A DNA stretch of 64,000 bases from Mauremys mutica (Eukaryota; Chordata; Testudines; Geoemydidae), in NCBI RefSeq assembly GCF_020497125.1, contig NC_059073.1:11491225-11555224 (forward strand), written 5' to 3'. Position 1 is the stretch's first letter. Each line of letters opens with the position of its first letter. The position numbers and the translations under genes are program-made. Below the pieces are notes generated by a model that ran no database searches, had not been told where the DNA came from, and worked only from the letters and a program-made list of their open reading frames with translations. Of this stretch, positions 53,445 through 64,000 are shown piece by piece.

Positions 53445-54633
53445 GTTCACCAGGGGAAAATGATTAGGGGGCTGGAGCACATGACTTATGAGGAGAGGCT
53501 GAGGGAACTGGGATTGTTTAGTCTGGAGAAGAGAAGAATGAGGTGGGATTTGATAGCTGCTTTCAACTACTTGAAGGAGGTTCCAAAGAGGATGGATCTA
53601 GACTGTTCTCAATAGTAGCAGATGACAGAACAAGGAGTAATGTCTCAAGTTGCAGTGGGGGAGGTCTAGGTTGGATATTAGGAAAAACTATTTCACTAGG
53701 AGGGTGGTGAGGTGCTGGAATGGGTTATCTAGGGAGGTGGTGGAATCTCCTTCCTTAGAGGTTTTTAAGGTCAGGCTTGACAAAGCCCTGGCTGGGATGA
53801 TTTAGTTGGGAATTGGTCCTGATTTGAGCAGGGGGTTGGACTAGATGACCTCCTGAGGTCCCTTCCAACCCTGATATTCAATGATTCTATGAAGGGTTTG
53901 GGGTTCAGTATGGGGTTCCAGGTTTGGGGGGGGCTCAGGGCTGGAGCAGGGGATTGGGGTGTGAACTTACCTCTTGCGGCTCCCAGTCAGCAGCGCAACT
54001 GGGGTGCAGAGGCATGCTTACCACCTGTCCTGGCACCATGGACCATGCTGCGCCCTGGAAGCGGCCAGCAGCAGGTCCAGCTCCCTGTGGCTCTTGCCTG
54101 CAGACACCGGCCCCCGCAGCTCCCATTGGCTGGGAACCGGACAATGGGAGGGCAGAGCCGGTGCTCGGGCAACGTGCGGAGCCCCGTGGCCCCCTTGCCC
54201 AGAAGCCAGACACGCTGCTGGCCACTTCTGGGGCCCAGCGTGGGGTCGGATCAGGTAGGCACTAGTCTGCCTTAGCTGGGCAGCACCTCCGACAGAACTT
54301 TTAATGTCCCGGTCGGCGGAGGTGACCAGAGCCGCTAGGGTCCCTGGGTGCTGAGCCAGGCAACCTAGTGCCTTACATGCCATGACCCAGTCCTGGGTCA
54401 CAACCAAACTTTGGGAAACACTGATGCTTGGTACCATGTCAGATGTGTACCATTAAAAATCCTTTTAACCTGTTATCAAAGATACAGAAAAAGAAGGAAA
54501 AATGGTTTAAGGATTTGAATTATCCAGTATTAAATAAGGCCTTCATTTTAACAGCCCTTTTTCTCTTTCCCTTTACCTGGAGAGAGTCTTTAAAAGGAGG
54601 GGGGCTGGGGCTTTGTTTGACAGTCTCTTGGAT

Positions 54634-54832
54634 CAGTGGTTTTCAAACTTTTTTTCATTTGCAGACCTCTAAAAAAATTTCAAATGGCATGGATTCCTTT
54701 GGAAATCTGTATAGTCTGCCAGCCCCCAGAAATCTATGGACCTCTGATTGAAAACCACTTTTCCATGGTAACAACAACCTTTGTGGACCTCTTAGACCTT
54801 GGGGTCTGCAGACTACAAGTGGAAAAACACTG
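54634..54832. mobile_element. hAT MITE, 199 bp
   Basis: The ends are CAGTGGTTTTCAAACTT and GTGGAAAAACACTG. It is flanked by tcttggat (54626-54633) and tcttagat (54833-54840), 7 of 8. Interior: 'gcagacctctaaaaaaattt' and 'ggggtctgcagactacaag'. Confidence 0.9.
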
Positions 54833-54841
54833 TCTTAGATG

Positions 54842-55230
54842 CAGGGGCGGCTCTAGGAATTTGGCAGCCCCAAGCAGGGCGGCACGCCACAGGGGGCGCG
54901 CTGCCGGTTGCCGGTTCCGCGGCTCCGGGGGACCTCTTGCAGACGTGCCTGCGGAGGGCGCGCTGGTCCCGCGGCTCTGGTGGAGCATCCGCAGGCATGC
55001 ATGCGGGAGGTCCACCCGAGCCGCGGGACCAGCGAACCCTCCGCAGTCATGCCTGCGGGAGGTCCACCGGAGCCGCGGGACCAATGCACGCTCCGCAGTC
55101 ATGCCTGTGGGAGGTCCGCTGGTCCCGTGGCTCCCGTGGACCTCCCGCAAGCATGACTGCGGAAGGTCCGCCAGAGCCGCCTGCCGCCCCAAGGGCGCGC
55201 TTGGCGCACTGGGGTCTGGAGCCGGCCCTG
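54842..55230. mobile_element. GC-rich hAT-like MITE with minisatellite-like units
   Basis: The ends are CAGGGGCGGCTCTAGG and GGAGCCGGCCCTG. It is flanked by the identical 8-mer cttagatg (54834-54841, 55231-55238). The interior holds repeats of a 'gcctgcgggaggtcc' unit. This is the third and most diverged member of the 9568/37429 family. Open frames on both strands follow the repeats. Confidence 0.9.
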
Positions 55231-55238
55231 CTTAGATG

Positions 55239-56329
55239 GTATCAAAGATGGTAATAACTGTTCTTGGGAAGGGGATGGGGAGAGAAAAAGTTAGTTGAAA
55301 TGGGCTGAAGTTGGTTTTATTGTTGCTGTTGTTAAAGTCTGATCCCATTTCCTAGCAAACAAGCACACGCAAAAGGGGAGAGAACAGCAAAGATAGAAAA
55401 TGCAGCTTCTGTCGCTGATGTTGACTTTCACTTGCAGCCGCACTGCTGGATAAACACAGGCACAGCACACGGCCTGATCAGCCACTCCAAGATGTGGCAA
55501 ACTAGTACCAGTGTTGGGGTGTTTGGGGCATTGCTTTTAGTTGCCACAGGCTTGCAGTGGTATTGCAAACAATACCATCCTAGCCAGCTGAGCCTGACTT
55601 TTATGAGACAGAAGGAAAAAGGAGAGAGATAGGAAAGAAAAGAAATAAGATGGGAAATGAAAAGGACACACAAGGAGGAGTGACAAAATATCAAATTCCA
55701 GGTAGTATATGGCATGTAGCTGGAGTCTGTGGCGATGGCGATGTTATCTGGGTCCCTCTCTTTGGCCTGATCTGGTCAGGACATATCTCAGGATCAGGAT
55801 AAACAAGGACAATGGTGTCATACTGAATCCCAGAGTCCCAGGAGATCCTGGCAGGGGCAGCTATGATGGTGAAGCTTGTTCTTTTCCCTTCATTCACTCA
55901 GCCAGTGTTGTGGTAGCCAGGTTTTTCCCAAAAGTCTCTGTTGAGAAACCCCAAAGGGAGTGATGTGTGAAATAGCCCATCCTCCTCATTTTGTCCACTA
56001 ATTAGGCCTAATTTCTGACACACCCCATTTTGATCCATTGATTTCTGATACCACATTTTTCTTGGTTACCAGACTTGATCTTATCAGTCCTTGAATGATA
56101 TCAGCAAACCTTTTTCTTTGGACTAATTCAGTCTGCCTTGTCTTGCTTTTGCACCTCTTCCTGTCAATGTTTATTGTTCTAGGTTACTGTGACATTTATA
56201 AACTTCCACTCACTTCTTACAGTTGAGTTCACAGTTGAGTAAAGTGATATGACCTCTGTTGTTATAATTGGGCCTATCTTCCTATGGCACTCACACAGCT
56301 CCCCTTACTGGAGTATCTGAGCACCTCAC
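55239..56329. other. Unassigned sequence
   Basis: Nothing recognised; open frames are short. Confidence 0.4.
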
Positions 56330-56575
56330 AATCTTCATTGTATTAATCCTCACAACACCCCTGTGAGATACACAGGGCTAATGTCCCCATTGTACAGCTG
56401 AGAAGCTGAGGCACAGACAGTGGGGTTTCAAAACAAGAAAAAGAAAAAAGGGAGAGAGACTAAGTAACTTGCCCAATGTCATACAGGAAGTCTTCAGTGG
56501 AGCTGAGAATTGAAACCAGGTCTCCCAAAGCCTAGGCAAGCCTCTTAGCTGCTGAGCCATCCTTCTTCTCTTTAC
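56330..56575 (-). mobile_element. MIR SINE, minus, with small internal insertion
   Basis: The reverse complement of MIR is recognisable: 'gagaagctgaggcacagac', 'taagtaacttgcccaatgtc', and 'agtggagctgagaattgaaaccagg' with a tRNA-like end. A short A/G-rich block splits it near 56430-56460. Confidence 0.75.
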
Positions 56576-57573
56576 TACATATGCTGCATACAATACATTT
56601 CACGGGCATGACATGAGTTGCTTACTCAGCTTTGGCCTTGTCACCTCCAGAAATCTAATGGGAGATTGTATTGCAGAATGTGTGTAGAAAGTACATTTTA
56701 AACCCCTTAGAATGTTAACAAGTCACAAGCAATTTTCAACAGAACACCAACAGGCAAATCTGTGAGCTAGGTTCTACCTCCCTGCCAAATGTAAAGTTTC
56801 TATTATCTACGGCCGATGTACAAAGGCTATTCAAAAAGTGCCACCTTTTTAAAATAAATATTGAGAAACATGTATTCTTCCACTTTGTTCTCAAAAAGAG
56901 CTGAACTGGTTTAGCTCAAAAATCCATCCTCTCACCTTCCCCCAAAAGGCAGTCATTGACTAAGAACAAATTTGTGAAATTTCATGCAGAAAAACAAGAG
57001 TATGAAAAAGTTCTAACGAACAGAAAATGACCCTTTACAAATACAATATTGATGCAACCATCACTATAGATGATTCTATGAGCTACCCCTATGGTATATA
57101 CACAGTAGTGTCTGAATTTTCAGGGGACCAATACATCCATCTTTCCAACCAAGAGTTCTTAGGTAGATTATGCCAGCCATTTACTTCAGTAACAAGTAAA
57201 CAAAGTGAAGAACATCTAGGGACACTTTTGTAGTCAAAAAGAAAAGTACCAAAAAGAGTTCTCATAAGCTTCTCCAATTTCTACAGACCTACAGGGCTCT
57301 TTGTAGTTATCTAAGAGAAATTTCATGGAAGAAAGATAAAGGAAAGTTCTATTTGATCTCTCTTGTATATCCTAACTAGGGCAAAATTGTCCTCTCCGGA
57401 ACATTGTCCAATCTAATTTGAAATGAGTTATAGGTTGGGGATCTCATCACTTCCCTTGGGATACTGCTCAGCAGTCTCATGGACTTTTGGTGTGTAATTC
57501 AGATTATAATTTTTTTATTATTCAGTAAAAGAAAACCAAAGGTCTGAGTAAAAAACAGACTGCTTTTATTTAG
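56576..57573. other. Unassigned sequence
   Basis: Nothing recognised. Confidence 0.4.
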
Positions 57574-57577
57574 GTGT

Positions 57578-58230
57578 TGTGACAAAGTTCCTCCTCTACC
57601 TTGGTGGGTCCTGCTCTTATTGGCAGAATCACCTCAGAGATTCACCCTAAGGGTCAGGAAATCAGCCCAGAGACCTTCCCCTCTGGTAGAAGTCACAGTC
57701 CATGTCAATTCCTCCTGTGTTTGATCAGGAGTTGGGAGAGACCCAGTCCCACCCTCTACTCCAGGTTCCAGCCCAGGGCCCCATGGATTGCAGCTGTCTA
57801 GAGTGCCTCCTAGTACAGCTGCACAACAGCTACAACTCCCTGGGCTACTTCCCCATGGCCTCCCCCCAACACCTTCTTTGTCCTCACCACAGGACCTTCC
57901 TCCTGATGTCTGATGCTTGTACTTCTCAGACCTCCAGCAGGATGCCTACTCACTCTCAGCTTCTTGCACATCTCTTGCTCCCAGTTCCTCACACACACTT
58001 CCTCCCCTCTGGCTCCCCTTGGCCTGACTGGAGTGAGCCCTTTTATAGCATCAGAGGGGCCTTAATTAGAGTCAGGTGCTTAACAGCCTCACCTGACTCT
58101 TAGGAGGTTAGGAATGAGCTTGGAGCAGCCCCTGCTCTAGTCACTCAGGGAACAGAAAACTGCTTATCCAGTGGCCAGTATATCTCCCTTCTACTACTCT
58201 GCTGTTCCCAGCTGGCCTGGGTCGGTCACA
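57578..58230 (-). mobile_element. Solo LTR, 653 bp, TSD gtgt
   Basis: It starts TGTGACAAAG and ends GGTCACA, with gtgt at 57574-57577 and 58231-58234. A TATA-like signal (TATAAAA, complement of 58041-58047) points to minus-strand transcription. Same family as 15083-15808, in the opposite orientation. No internal part is present. Confidence 0.92.
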
Positions 58231-58321
58231 GTGTCTACAATGGATTTTGAGGCCTACCATTAGGTTTCCATGTTTGAATAGTCTGACCTTGATCTTTCTT
58301 GTGTTTAAATTTTTCCAGTAA

Positions 58322-59073
58322 TGCACAGTCAACCTGTGGAACTCCTTGCCAGGGGATGTTGTGAAGGCCAAAACTATAATTGAGTTAAAAAAATAATTAG
58401 ATAAATTCATGAAGGATTGGTCCATCCATGGTTATTAGCCAAGATGGTCACAGACGCAACCCCATGCTATGGGTGTCCCTAAACCTCTGACTGACAGAAG
58501 CTGGGACTGGATGACAGGGGATGGATCCCTTGATAATTTCCCTGTTCTATTCATTCCCTCTGAAACATCTAGCACTAGCCACTATCAGAAGACAGGATGC
58601 TGGGCTAGATGCACAGGCACCAACTTTTTTCAGTGCTGGTGGGAGCTCGCACACACACACACACACACACACCGGGCCTCACCCCTGCCCCAAAGTCCCT
58701 GCCCCAACTCTGCCCCTCCCTGCCCCATTGGATCCCTCCCCAAATCCCCGCCCCAGCCCCACCTCCTCCCCCAAGCATGCCACCTTCCCCCTCCTCCACC
58801 CTCCCTCCCAGGCTTGCCGCATGAAACAGCTGTTTTGTGATGCCAAACACTGGGAGGGAAAGGGGAGAAGCAGGACCTGGCAGCGTGCTCAGGGGAGGAG
58901 GCAGAGGTGGAGCGGAGGCAAGCTGGGGCAGGGGGGTGGAGCAGGGGGCTGCCAGTGGGTGCAGAGCATCCACCAATTTTTCCCTGCCCCAACCCTGGAG
59001 CACCCACTGAGTCGGCGCCTATGGCTAGATAGACCATTGGTCTGACCCAGTATGGCCATTCTTATATTCATGA
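58322..59073 (+). mobile_element. CR1-clade LINE 3' part, split by hAT MITE
   Basis: 'gcacagtcaacctgtggaac' to 'atgttgtgaaggccaaaact' is the ORF2 C-terminus coding for NLWNSLP-like residues. The 3' UTR follows, and the end 'gtatggccattcttat' is at 59045-59060. The MITE at 58612-59023 interrupts it in 'gggctagat'. Confidence 0.9.
58612..59023. mobile_element. hAT MITE with 8-bp target
   Basis: The ends are CACAGGCACCAAC and GTCGGCGCCTATG, inverted. The flanks are gctagatg (58604-58611) and gctagata (59024-59031). The interior is C-rich with a (CA)n tract at 58650-58672. Related fragment at 36658. Confidence 0.9.
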
Positions 59074-59305
59074 GTTTATTTGGTGTGTTTTTTTAAATTA
59101 TGACCACTGTCCCTCTTAACTATTATGCTATCTTATGTTCTTATGAGATCCTCACATAATCAAATTACTCTAGGATCTGGGGCTTTAAGAAATAATCCAA
59201 ATATTGTGAGACTCTCAGTAAAATCATGAGAGTTGTCACCACTGTTTCCAACTATAAAATGGGTATGACTTTTGTGATGCTAAATTGGTTAATAGTTGTA
59301 AGTTG

Positions 59306-59375
59306 TATCAGAGGGGTAGCCATGTTAGCCTGTATCCACAAAAACAACGAGCGGTCCGGTGCCACAAGACTCCTC
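59306..59375 (+). mobile_element. Minimal Penelope-like insertion
   Basis: A 70-bp piece of the Penelope terminus ('atcagaggggtagccatgtt', 'gcctgtatccacaaaaacaa') is bracketed by the 11-mer gttgtaagttg (59295-59305 and 59376-59386), evidently its target duplication. Confidence 0.85.
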
Positions 59376-59386
59376 GTTGTAAGTTG

Positions 59387-60879
59387 GTTTGAGAGCTGTG
59401 GTCAGGAGATGATACAGAAATGTCAGATATTATTATAAGGGGGTGAAATGGCATAAAGGAAAACTTAGACTGAATAGCTCAACAAACGTTTGAAAATGTT
59501 GACATGTTCAAAATAGTTGCCATTGTGACGTTTTCAAAGTCACACAAAACAGGTAGCAAAGCCGGGAAGCAAACCCAAGTCCTCTGACTCATTGTCCAAT
59601 TCTTTTACAGTCTGACCCAATGATGTAATTGGAATGGCCCCCTCTGACTTCGGTGAGCACCGGATCAGGCCCTTAACAGCTAAGCCATCTTCCCTCCCTG
59701 ACAAGCTAAAACAATTTCCCTCCTCTTTGGTGTTTACAACTATCACATAATTGTAGAAAAGAGCTTCTGTGGGTCAGCTCCAGTTTGGCTTATTGTCGAG
59801 ATCAGAGATTGTTTTAGCTGAGTAAAGCCTGTCATTTTTAAAGTAACAGATGTTACTCACAAAATTGGATATTTTCCTGGTAGGAACAGGAGAGTTACAA
59901 GAATCCACTTAGCTCACTCAAGAAACTCCAGACTGCAGCTTAACTGTGACTGTCACAGGTGACAGCTGTCCTCAGAGTGGGAACAAAGTTCAGATCAGAA
60001 AAAGGGTCTCTGCATCGGCTTATTCTCTCAGAATAATTGTCTACTTTAAGCTTTACAGCGGCGATTGTCTCCGGTAAAGCAAACATTGGAGAGTCTTGTC
60101 AGAAGTACATTCATTTAAAAGTATTGGACAACAATTTACTCTAGTGCCATAGGTGTGAATGGTGTTAGAGGGCTCTGCAGCAGGCATATCAGTATATATG
60201 TAATTAGTTAATAGATAATGTGCCAGTAAATGGTGCTCAAGAATAGACAGCGTGGGTCAGAGGTTTTGTAGGATCAATGAAAACTGGCAGTGTAGACTGC
60301 AAAGGGTGCATCTCTTTACAGGGAGCTCTTAACAAGTTGCATTTTATAAACATGTAAGAAGATAGGTTCCTGCCCTGAAGAGCTTACAATCAAAGGCTTT
60401 GTCTACACGGGCATATTGTCCACTGGGATAGCTCTACTGGTGAAACTATACCAGTGCCAACCACTTAGTGGATATCACTTACATCAGTGCGCCAGAACTG
60501 GTCCTGATCTAAATCATATCTGCCTCAGGGATCTGCCCCAGTGCAGTTACTTAATGGGCCTTCCTCCATGCATGAGGTTACTCTTCTGCATAAGTGTTTG
60601 TAGAATGGGGGATCGAGGACTCTGTCCTGAAAATCCTGGCCCAGGCAATTACATCTTATTTGTGTCAGTTTTCCCACTGCAGTCACTGTCAGTGGGACTA
60701 CTTCTGTGAGTGTTTGCAGAATCAGGCCTTAAATAGGCAGTAGAGACAGAGAGGACGCAGACAAAGTAGGACACAAGACTATTTTTTTAAGTTATCCTAT
60801 GCTGTTTTTCTTAGTATTTGTATTAGAGTGGTGCCTGGAGGCCCCAACCAAAATGCTAGATGATGGCTAAAGAGGGAGA
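59387..60879. other. Unassigned sequence
   Basis: Nothing recognised beyond a tRNA-like or MIR-like fragment ('caaacccaagtcctctgact') near 59570. Confidence 0.4.
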
Positions 60880-61105
60880 CAGTGTGGACTAGTGGTTAGG
60901 GTGCTATATGGGGAATTAGGAGACGTGGGTTCAACTCCTACCACTACTTTGCTGGATAACCTTGAGCAAGTCACTTCCCTGCCTCAGTTTCCCCATCCTG
61001 CAAAATTAGAGATAATGCTACTGGCTTTCTTTGTAAAGTGCTTTGAGATCTGTGGATGGAAAGCCCTGTGTAAGAGCTAGGTATTGTTACTAATAACAAT
61101 GAGGC
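60880..61105 (+). mobile_element. MIR SINE, plus strand
   Basis: A tRNA-derived head ('tagtggttagggtgctatat', then 'gacgtgggttcaactcctac' with B box) is followed by the CORE ('ttgagcaagtcacttccctg', 'cctcagtttccccatcctgc') and the 3' part 'gtaaagtgctttgagat'. These are conserved across amniotes and mark MIR/CORE-SINE. Confidence 0.8.
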
Positions 61106-61179
61106 ATTCCCTACCACCAAAGTCAGAGGCAGTCCCTACCCTTAAGGAACTTACACTCTCTAAGAAAGGCAATGCACTG

Positions 61180-61305
61180 TACAGGAAGCGGAGGCACAGA
61201 GAGAGTTCGCAACTTGCCCAGGTTCACACGGCAGGCTGGTGGCAGAGCTGGGACTAGATCTCAGTCCTGAATTCCAGTCTGATGTGCTCTCCCCTAGACA
61301 CTGTT
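61180..61305 (-). mobile_element. MIR SINE, minus strand
   Basis: 'ggaggcacagagagagttcg', 'aacttgcccaggttcacacg' and 'tggcagagctgggactagat' are the MIR core in reverse, just after the plus-strand copy. Confidence 0.75.
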
Positions 61306-61469
61306 GTGTGAGTCTGTTGTGTTTTACCCCATTCCTCTTTGCCATTTAAAATAGCTTTTTAACTCTTGCCTATTATTTTATTTTTTAAACCTCTTTTCTG
61401 TTTATTAAAAATATATATATTAGTTGAATATTATTTTTGTCTGTGATAAATATGGAAATCAATGAGGGG

Positions 61470-62470
61470 GGAAAGGTGACTCATGGATCAGTAGCTGGTT
61501 AAAAGACAGGAAATAAAAGGTAGGAATAAATGATCAGTTTTCAGAATGAAAAGAGGTAAATAGTGGTGTTCTCAAGGTATCTGGAAAAAGGGGTAAACAG
61601 TGAGGTGGCAAAGTTGCAGATGATACAAAACTACTCAAGATAGTTAAGTCCAAAGCTGACAGTAAAGAGCTACAAAGAGATCTCAAAAAACTGGGTGACT
61701 GAGCAACAAAATGGCAGATAAAATTCAATGTTGATAAATGCAAAATAATGCACATTGGAAGACATCATCCCAACTATACACACAAAATGATGGGGTCTGA
61801 ATTAGCTGTTACCACTCAAGAAAGATCTTGGAGTCATTGTGGGTAGTTCTCTGAATGCATCCACTCAATGTGCAGCAGCAGTCATAAAAGCGAACAGAAT
61901 GCTCTGAACCATTAGGAAAGGGATAAATAATAAGGCAGTAAATATGATAAACCCATGGTGCACTCACACCTTGAATACTCTGTGCAGTTCTGGTTGCCCT
62001 ATATCAAAAAAGATCCATTGGAATTGGAAAATGTATGGAGAAGGGCAACAAAAATGATTATGGGTATGAACAGCTTCCATATGAGGAGAGATTAAAAAAC
62101 TAGGACTGTTCATCTTGGAAAAGAGAAGACTAAGGGGGGATATGATAGAGGTCTATAAAATCATGACTAGTGTGGAGAAAGTGAATAAGAAAGTGTTATT
62201 TACCACTACACATAACACAAGAATCAGGAGACACCTAATGAAATTAATAGGGAGCAGGTTTAAAACAAACCGAAGGAAGTACTTCTTCACACAATGCACA
62301 GTCAACCTGTGGAACTCATTGCCAGAGGATGTTGTGAAGGTCAAAACTATAACTGGTTTCAAAAAAGAATTAGATTAGTTCATTTCGGGTAGGTCCATCA
62401 GTGACTACTAGCCAAGATGGTCAGAGGTGCAATCCTGAGCTCTGGGTGTCCCAAAGCATCTGACTGCAAG
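61470..62470 (+). mobile_element. CR1-clade LINE 3' half
   Basis: From 'gatcagtagctggttaaaag' (RT palm to thumb, with the FADDTKL box decayed near 61615-61640) through an ORF2 C-terminal frame at 62115-62378 with [17 protein letters not shown] and [20 protein letters not shown]. The tail is at about 62380-62470. It is the same subfamily as 29339-31322. Stops and indels are frequent. Confidence 0.88.
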
Positions 62471-62589
62471 ATTCTCTATATCCCAGTAAGGAGGAGAGGA
62501 TGGAAGATAAAATCAGGGTGGGATCTGATCACAAACAGTCAAATGAAAAAGAGTCCCATTCAATTCCATCACGTAATGGCAGACAGCTG

Positions 62590-64000
62590 AAAAGGTAGCA
62601 ATTTTTTTAAGTGCTTATATACAAATGCTAGAAGTCTAAATACTAAGATGGGTGAGCTAGAGTGCCTCATATTAAATGAGGATATTGATATAATAGGCAT
62701 CACAGAAATCTGGTGAATGAGGATAATCAATGGGACACAGTAATATCAGGGTACAAAAATATATCAGAAGGACAGAACAGGTTGTGCTGGTGGAGGAGTG
62801 GCACTATATGTGAAAGAAAGCATAGAATTAAGTAGAATTCTTAAATGAACCAAACTGTACCACAGAATCTCTATGGATAGTAATTCCATGCTCTAATAAT
62901 AAGAATAAAGCAGTAGGGATATATTACCGACCACCTGACCAGGATGGTGATAGTGACTGAAATGCTCAGGGAGATTATAGAGGCTATAAAAATAAAAAAC
63001 CTCAATAATAATGGGGGATTTCAACTATCGCTATATTGACTGGGTACATGTCACCTCAGGACAGGATGCAGAGATAAAGTTTCTTGACACCTTAAATGAC
63101 TGCTTCTTGTAGCAGCTAGTCCTGGAACCCACAAGAGGAGAGGACATTCTTGATTTAGTCCTATGTGGAGCATAGGATCTGGTCCAAGAGGTGACTATAG
63201 CTGGACCACTTAGCAATAGAGACCACAGTATAATTACATTTAACATCCTTGTGGTGGGGAAAATACCACAGAAGCCCAGTACAGCAGCATTTAATTTCAG
63301 AAAGGAGAACCACACAAAAATGAGGAAGTTAGTTAAACAGAAAGTAAAAGGTACAGTGTCAAAAGTGAAATCCCTGCAAGCTGTATGGAAAGTTTTTAAA
63401 GACACCATAGTAGAGGCTCAACTTAAATGTAGACCCCAAATTAAAAAAAAAAACATAGTAAGAAAACCAAAAAAAGTGCCACCATAGCTAAACAACAACG
63501 TAAAAGAAGCAATAAGAGGCAAAAAGGCATCCTTTAAAAAGTGGAAGTTAAATCCTAATGAGGAAAATAGAAAGGAGCATAAACTCTGGCAAGTGGAATG
63601 TAAAAATATAATTAGAAAGGCCAAAAAAGAATTTGTAGACCAGCTAGCCAAAGACTCAAGAAAATTATAACAATTTTTTTAAGCACATCAGAAGGCGGAA
63701 GCCTGCCAAACAATCAGTGGGGCCACTGGGCAATTGAAATGCTAAATTAGCACTCAAGGACAATAAGGCCTTTACAGAAAAACTAAATGAATTCTTGGCA
63801 TCAGTCTTCATGGCTGAGGATGTGAGGGAAGTTCCCAAACATGAGCCACTCTTTTTAGGTGACAAATCTGAGGAAACAGTCCCAGACTGAGGTGTAATTA
63901 GAGGAGGTTTTGGAACAAATTGATAAATTCAACAGTAATAAGTCATCAGGACCAAATGGAATTCACCCAAGAGTTCTGAACGAAGTCAAATGTGAAATTG
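62590..64000 (+). mobile_element. CR1-clade LINE 5' ORF2 half, runs off window
   Basis: The endonuclease part starts near 62625 with N-A-R-S-L and 'KMGELECLILNEDIDIIGIT' (AP-endonuclease-like blocks I and II). GGGVALYVKESIEL follows near 62790, then the 'MGDFNY' block near 63012, DHSIITFN near 63222-63245, a connector 63250-63660, and the pre-RT segment to 64000. Frame breaks are numerous, and the RT itself lies beyond the window. It overlaps in content with 29339-29900. Confidence 0.85.

Larger units (their letters stand above)
51911..53891 (+). mobile_element. CR1 LINE with 5' end, ORF1 and 3' end; ORF2 mostly deleted
   Basis: The element has a GC-rich 5' UTR, ORF1 from 52257, and then a jump near 53458, directly after the ORF1 stop, to the last part of ORF2 ('[13 protein letters not shown]'). 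The 3' UTR ends 'tgattctatga' at 53891. ORF2 should be about 2.5-3 kb, so most of it is missing. The 5' UTR starts with a repeated module (51907-51943 and 52138-52175, 231 bp apart). Confidence 0.9.
51618..54423. mobile_element. hAT MITE (CAGTGGTTTTC family) split by CR1
   Basis: The left part 51618-51910 matches 19349 onwards (CAGTGGTTTTCAAGC, 'tggtgacccagttgaagaaa', G-rich tract). The right part 53892-54423 matches the remainder and ends TTTGGGAAACACTG. Without the CR1 the element would be about 825 bp, close to the 767 bp of the first copy. The flanking 8 bp do not match each other, unlike the other copy. Confidence 0.88.

Noticed and set aside
54636..55235. 199-codon frame and its antisense partner
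   Set aside because: Runs across two hAT MITEs; GC-rich repeat artefact.

Overview
The window looks like a piece of a turtle genome, most likely a cryptodire. CR1 LINEs are abundant and carry the typical 3' end. There is a tRNA-derived SINE of the tortoise Cry type, palindromic Harbinger MITEs, hAT MITEs, Penelope-like elements with a GIY-YIG domain, a mag-type Gypsy element and old MIR copies. I recognise no host protein-coding exon, no tRNA or rRNA gene, and nothing prokaryotic. The window is best read as intergenic or intronic DNA built from layers of transposable elements (TEs).

Layout. 1-16 kb: an old CR1/L3-like fragment, three minus-strand CR1 copies, a hAT MITE with a perfect 8-bp target duplication, a solo LTR with a 4-bp duplication, a second LTR-like block, a short GC-rich hAT MITE, a Harbinger MITE, and a CR1 (13.8-16.0 kb) that holds a Cry SINE and a solo LTR. 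16.5-20.8 kb: an eroded two-gene PIF/Harbinger transposon, a ~40-bp minisatellite and two abutting hAT MITEs. 20.8-27.2 kb: mostly unassigned AT-rich sequence. 27.2-31.3 kb: a 1.1-kb LTR, a foldback repeat and a 2-kb CR1-clade LINE. 33-37 kb: a Penelope hairpin, then a Penelope-like element split by other insertions. 35.6-37.6 kb: two 511-bp inverted arms, ~98.6% identical. 37.1-45.8 kb: a complete hAT transposon end to end, with a transposase pseudogene. Inside it sit a minisatellite MITE, a 1.06-kb element with 51-bp terminal direct repeats, and a young Gypsy/mag element (LTRs differ at 2 of 191 positions). 48.6-55.2 kb: CR1 copies, one inserted in a hAT MITE and itself holding another MITE, then two hAT MITEs with overlapping target duplications. 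56-64 kb: MIRs, a solo LTR, a CR1 tail split by a MITE, and two CR1-clade LINE segments in tandem, the last running off the window.

The coding material belongs to TEs and is broken: Gypsy gag-pol (one stop, two frame breaks, a changed RNase H residue), Penelope RT/endonuclease, CR1 ORF1 (SGNH esterase) and ORF2, hAT transposase, and the HARBI1-like and Myb/SANT-like genes of Harbinger. The most informative parts are the insertion order, which can be read from target duplications, the large inverted duplication, the stem changes shared by both arms in Harbinger hairpins, and the unclassified 38.7-39.7 kb element.
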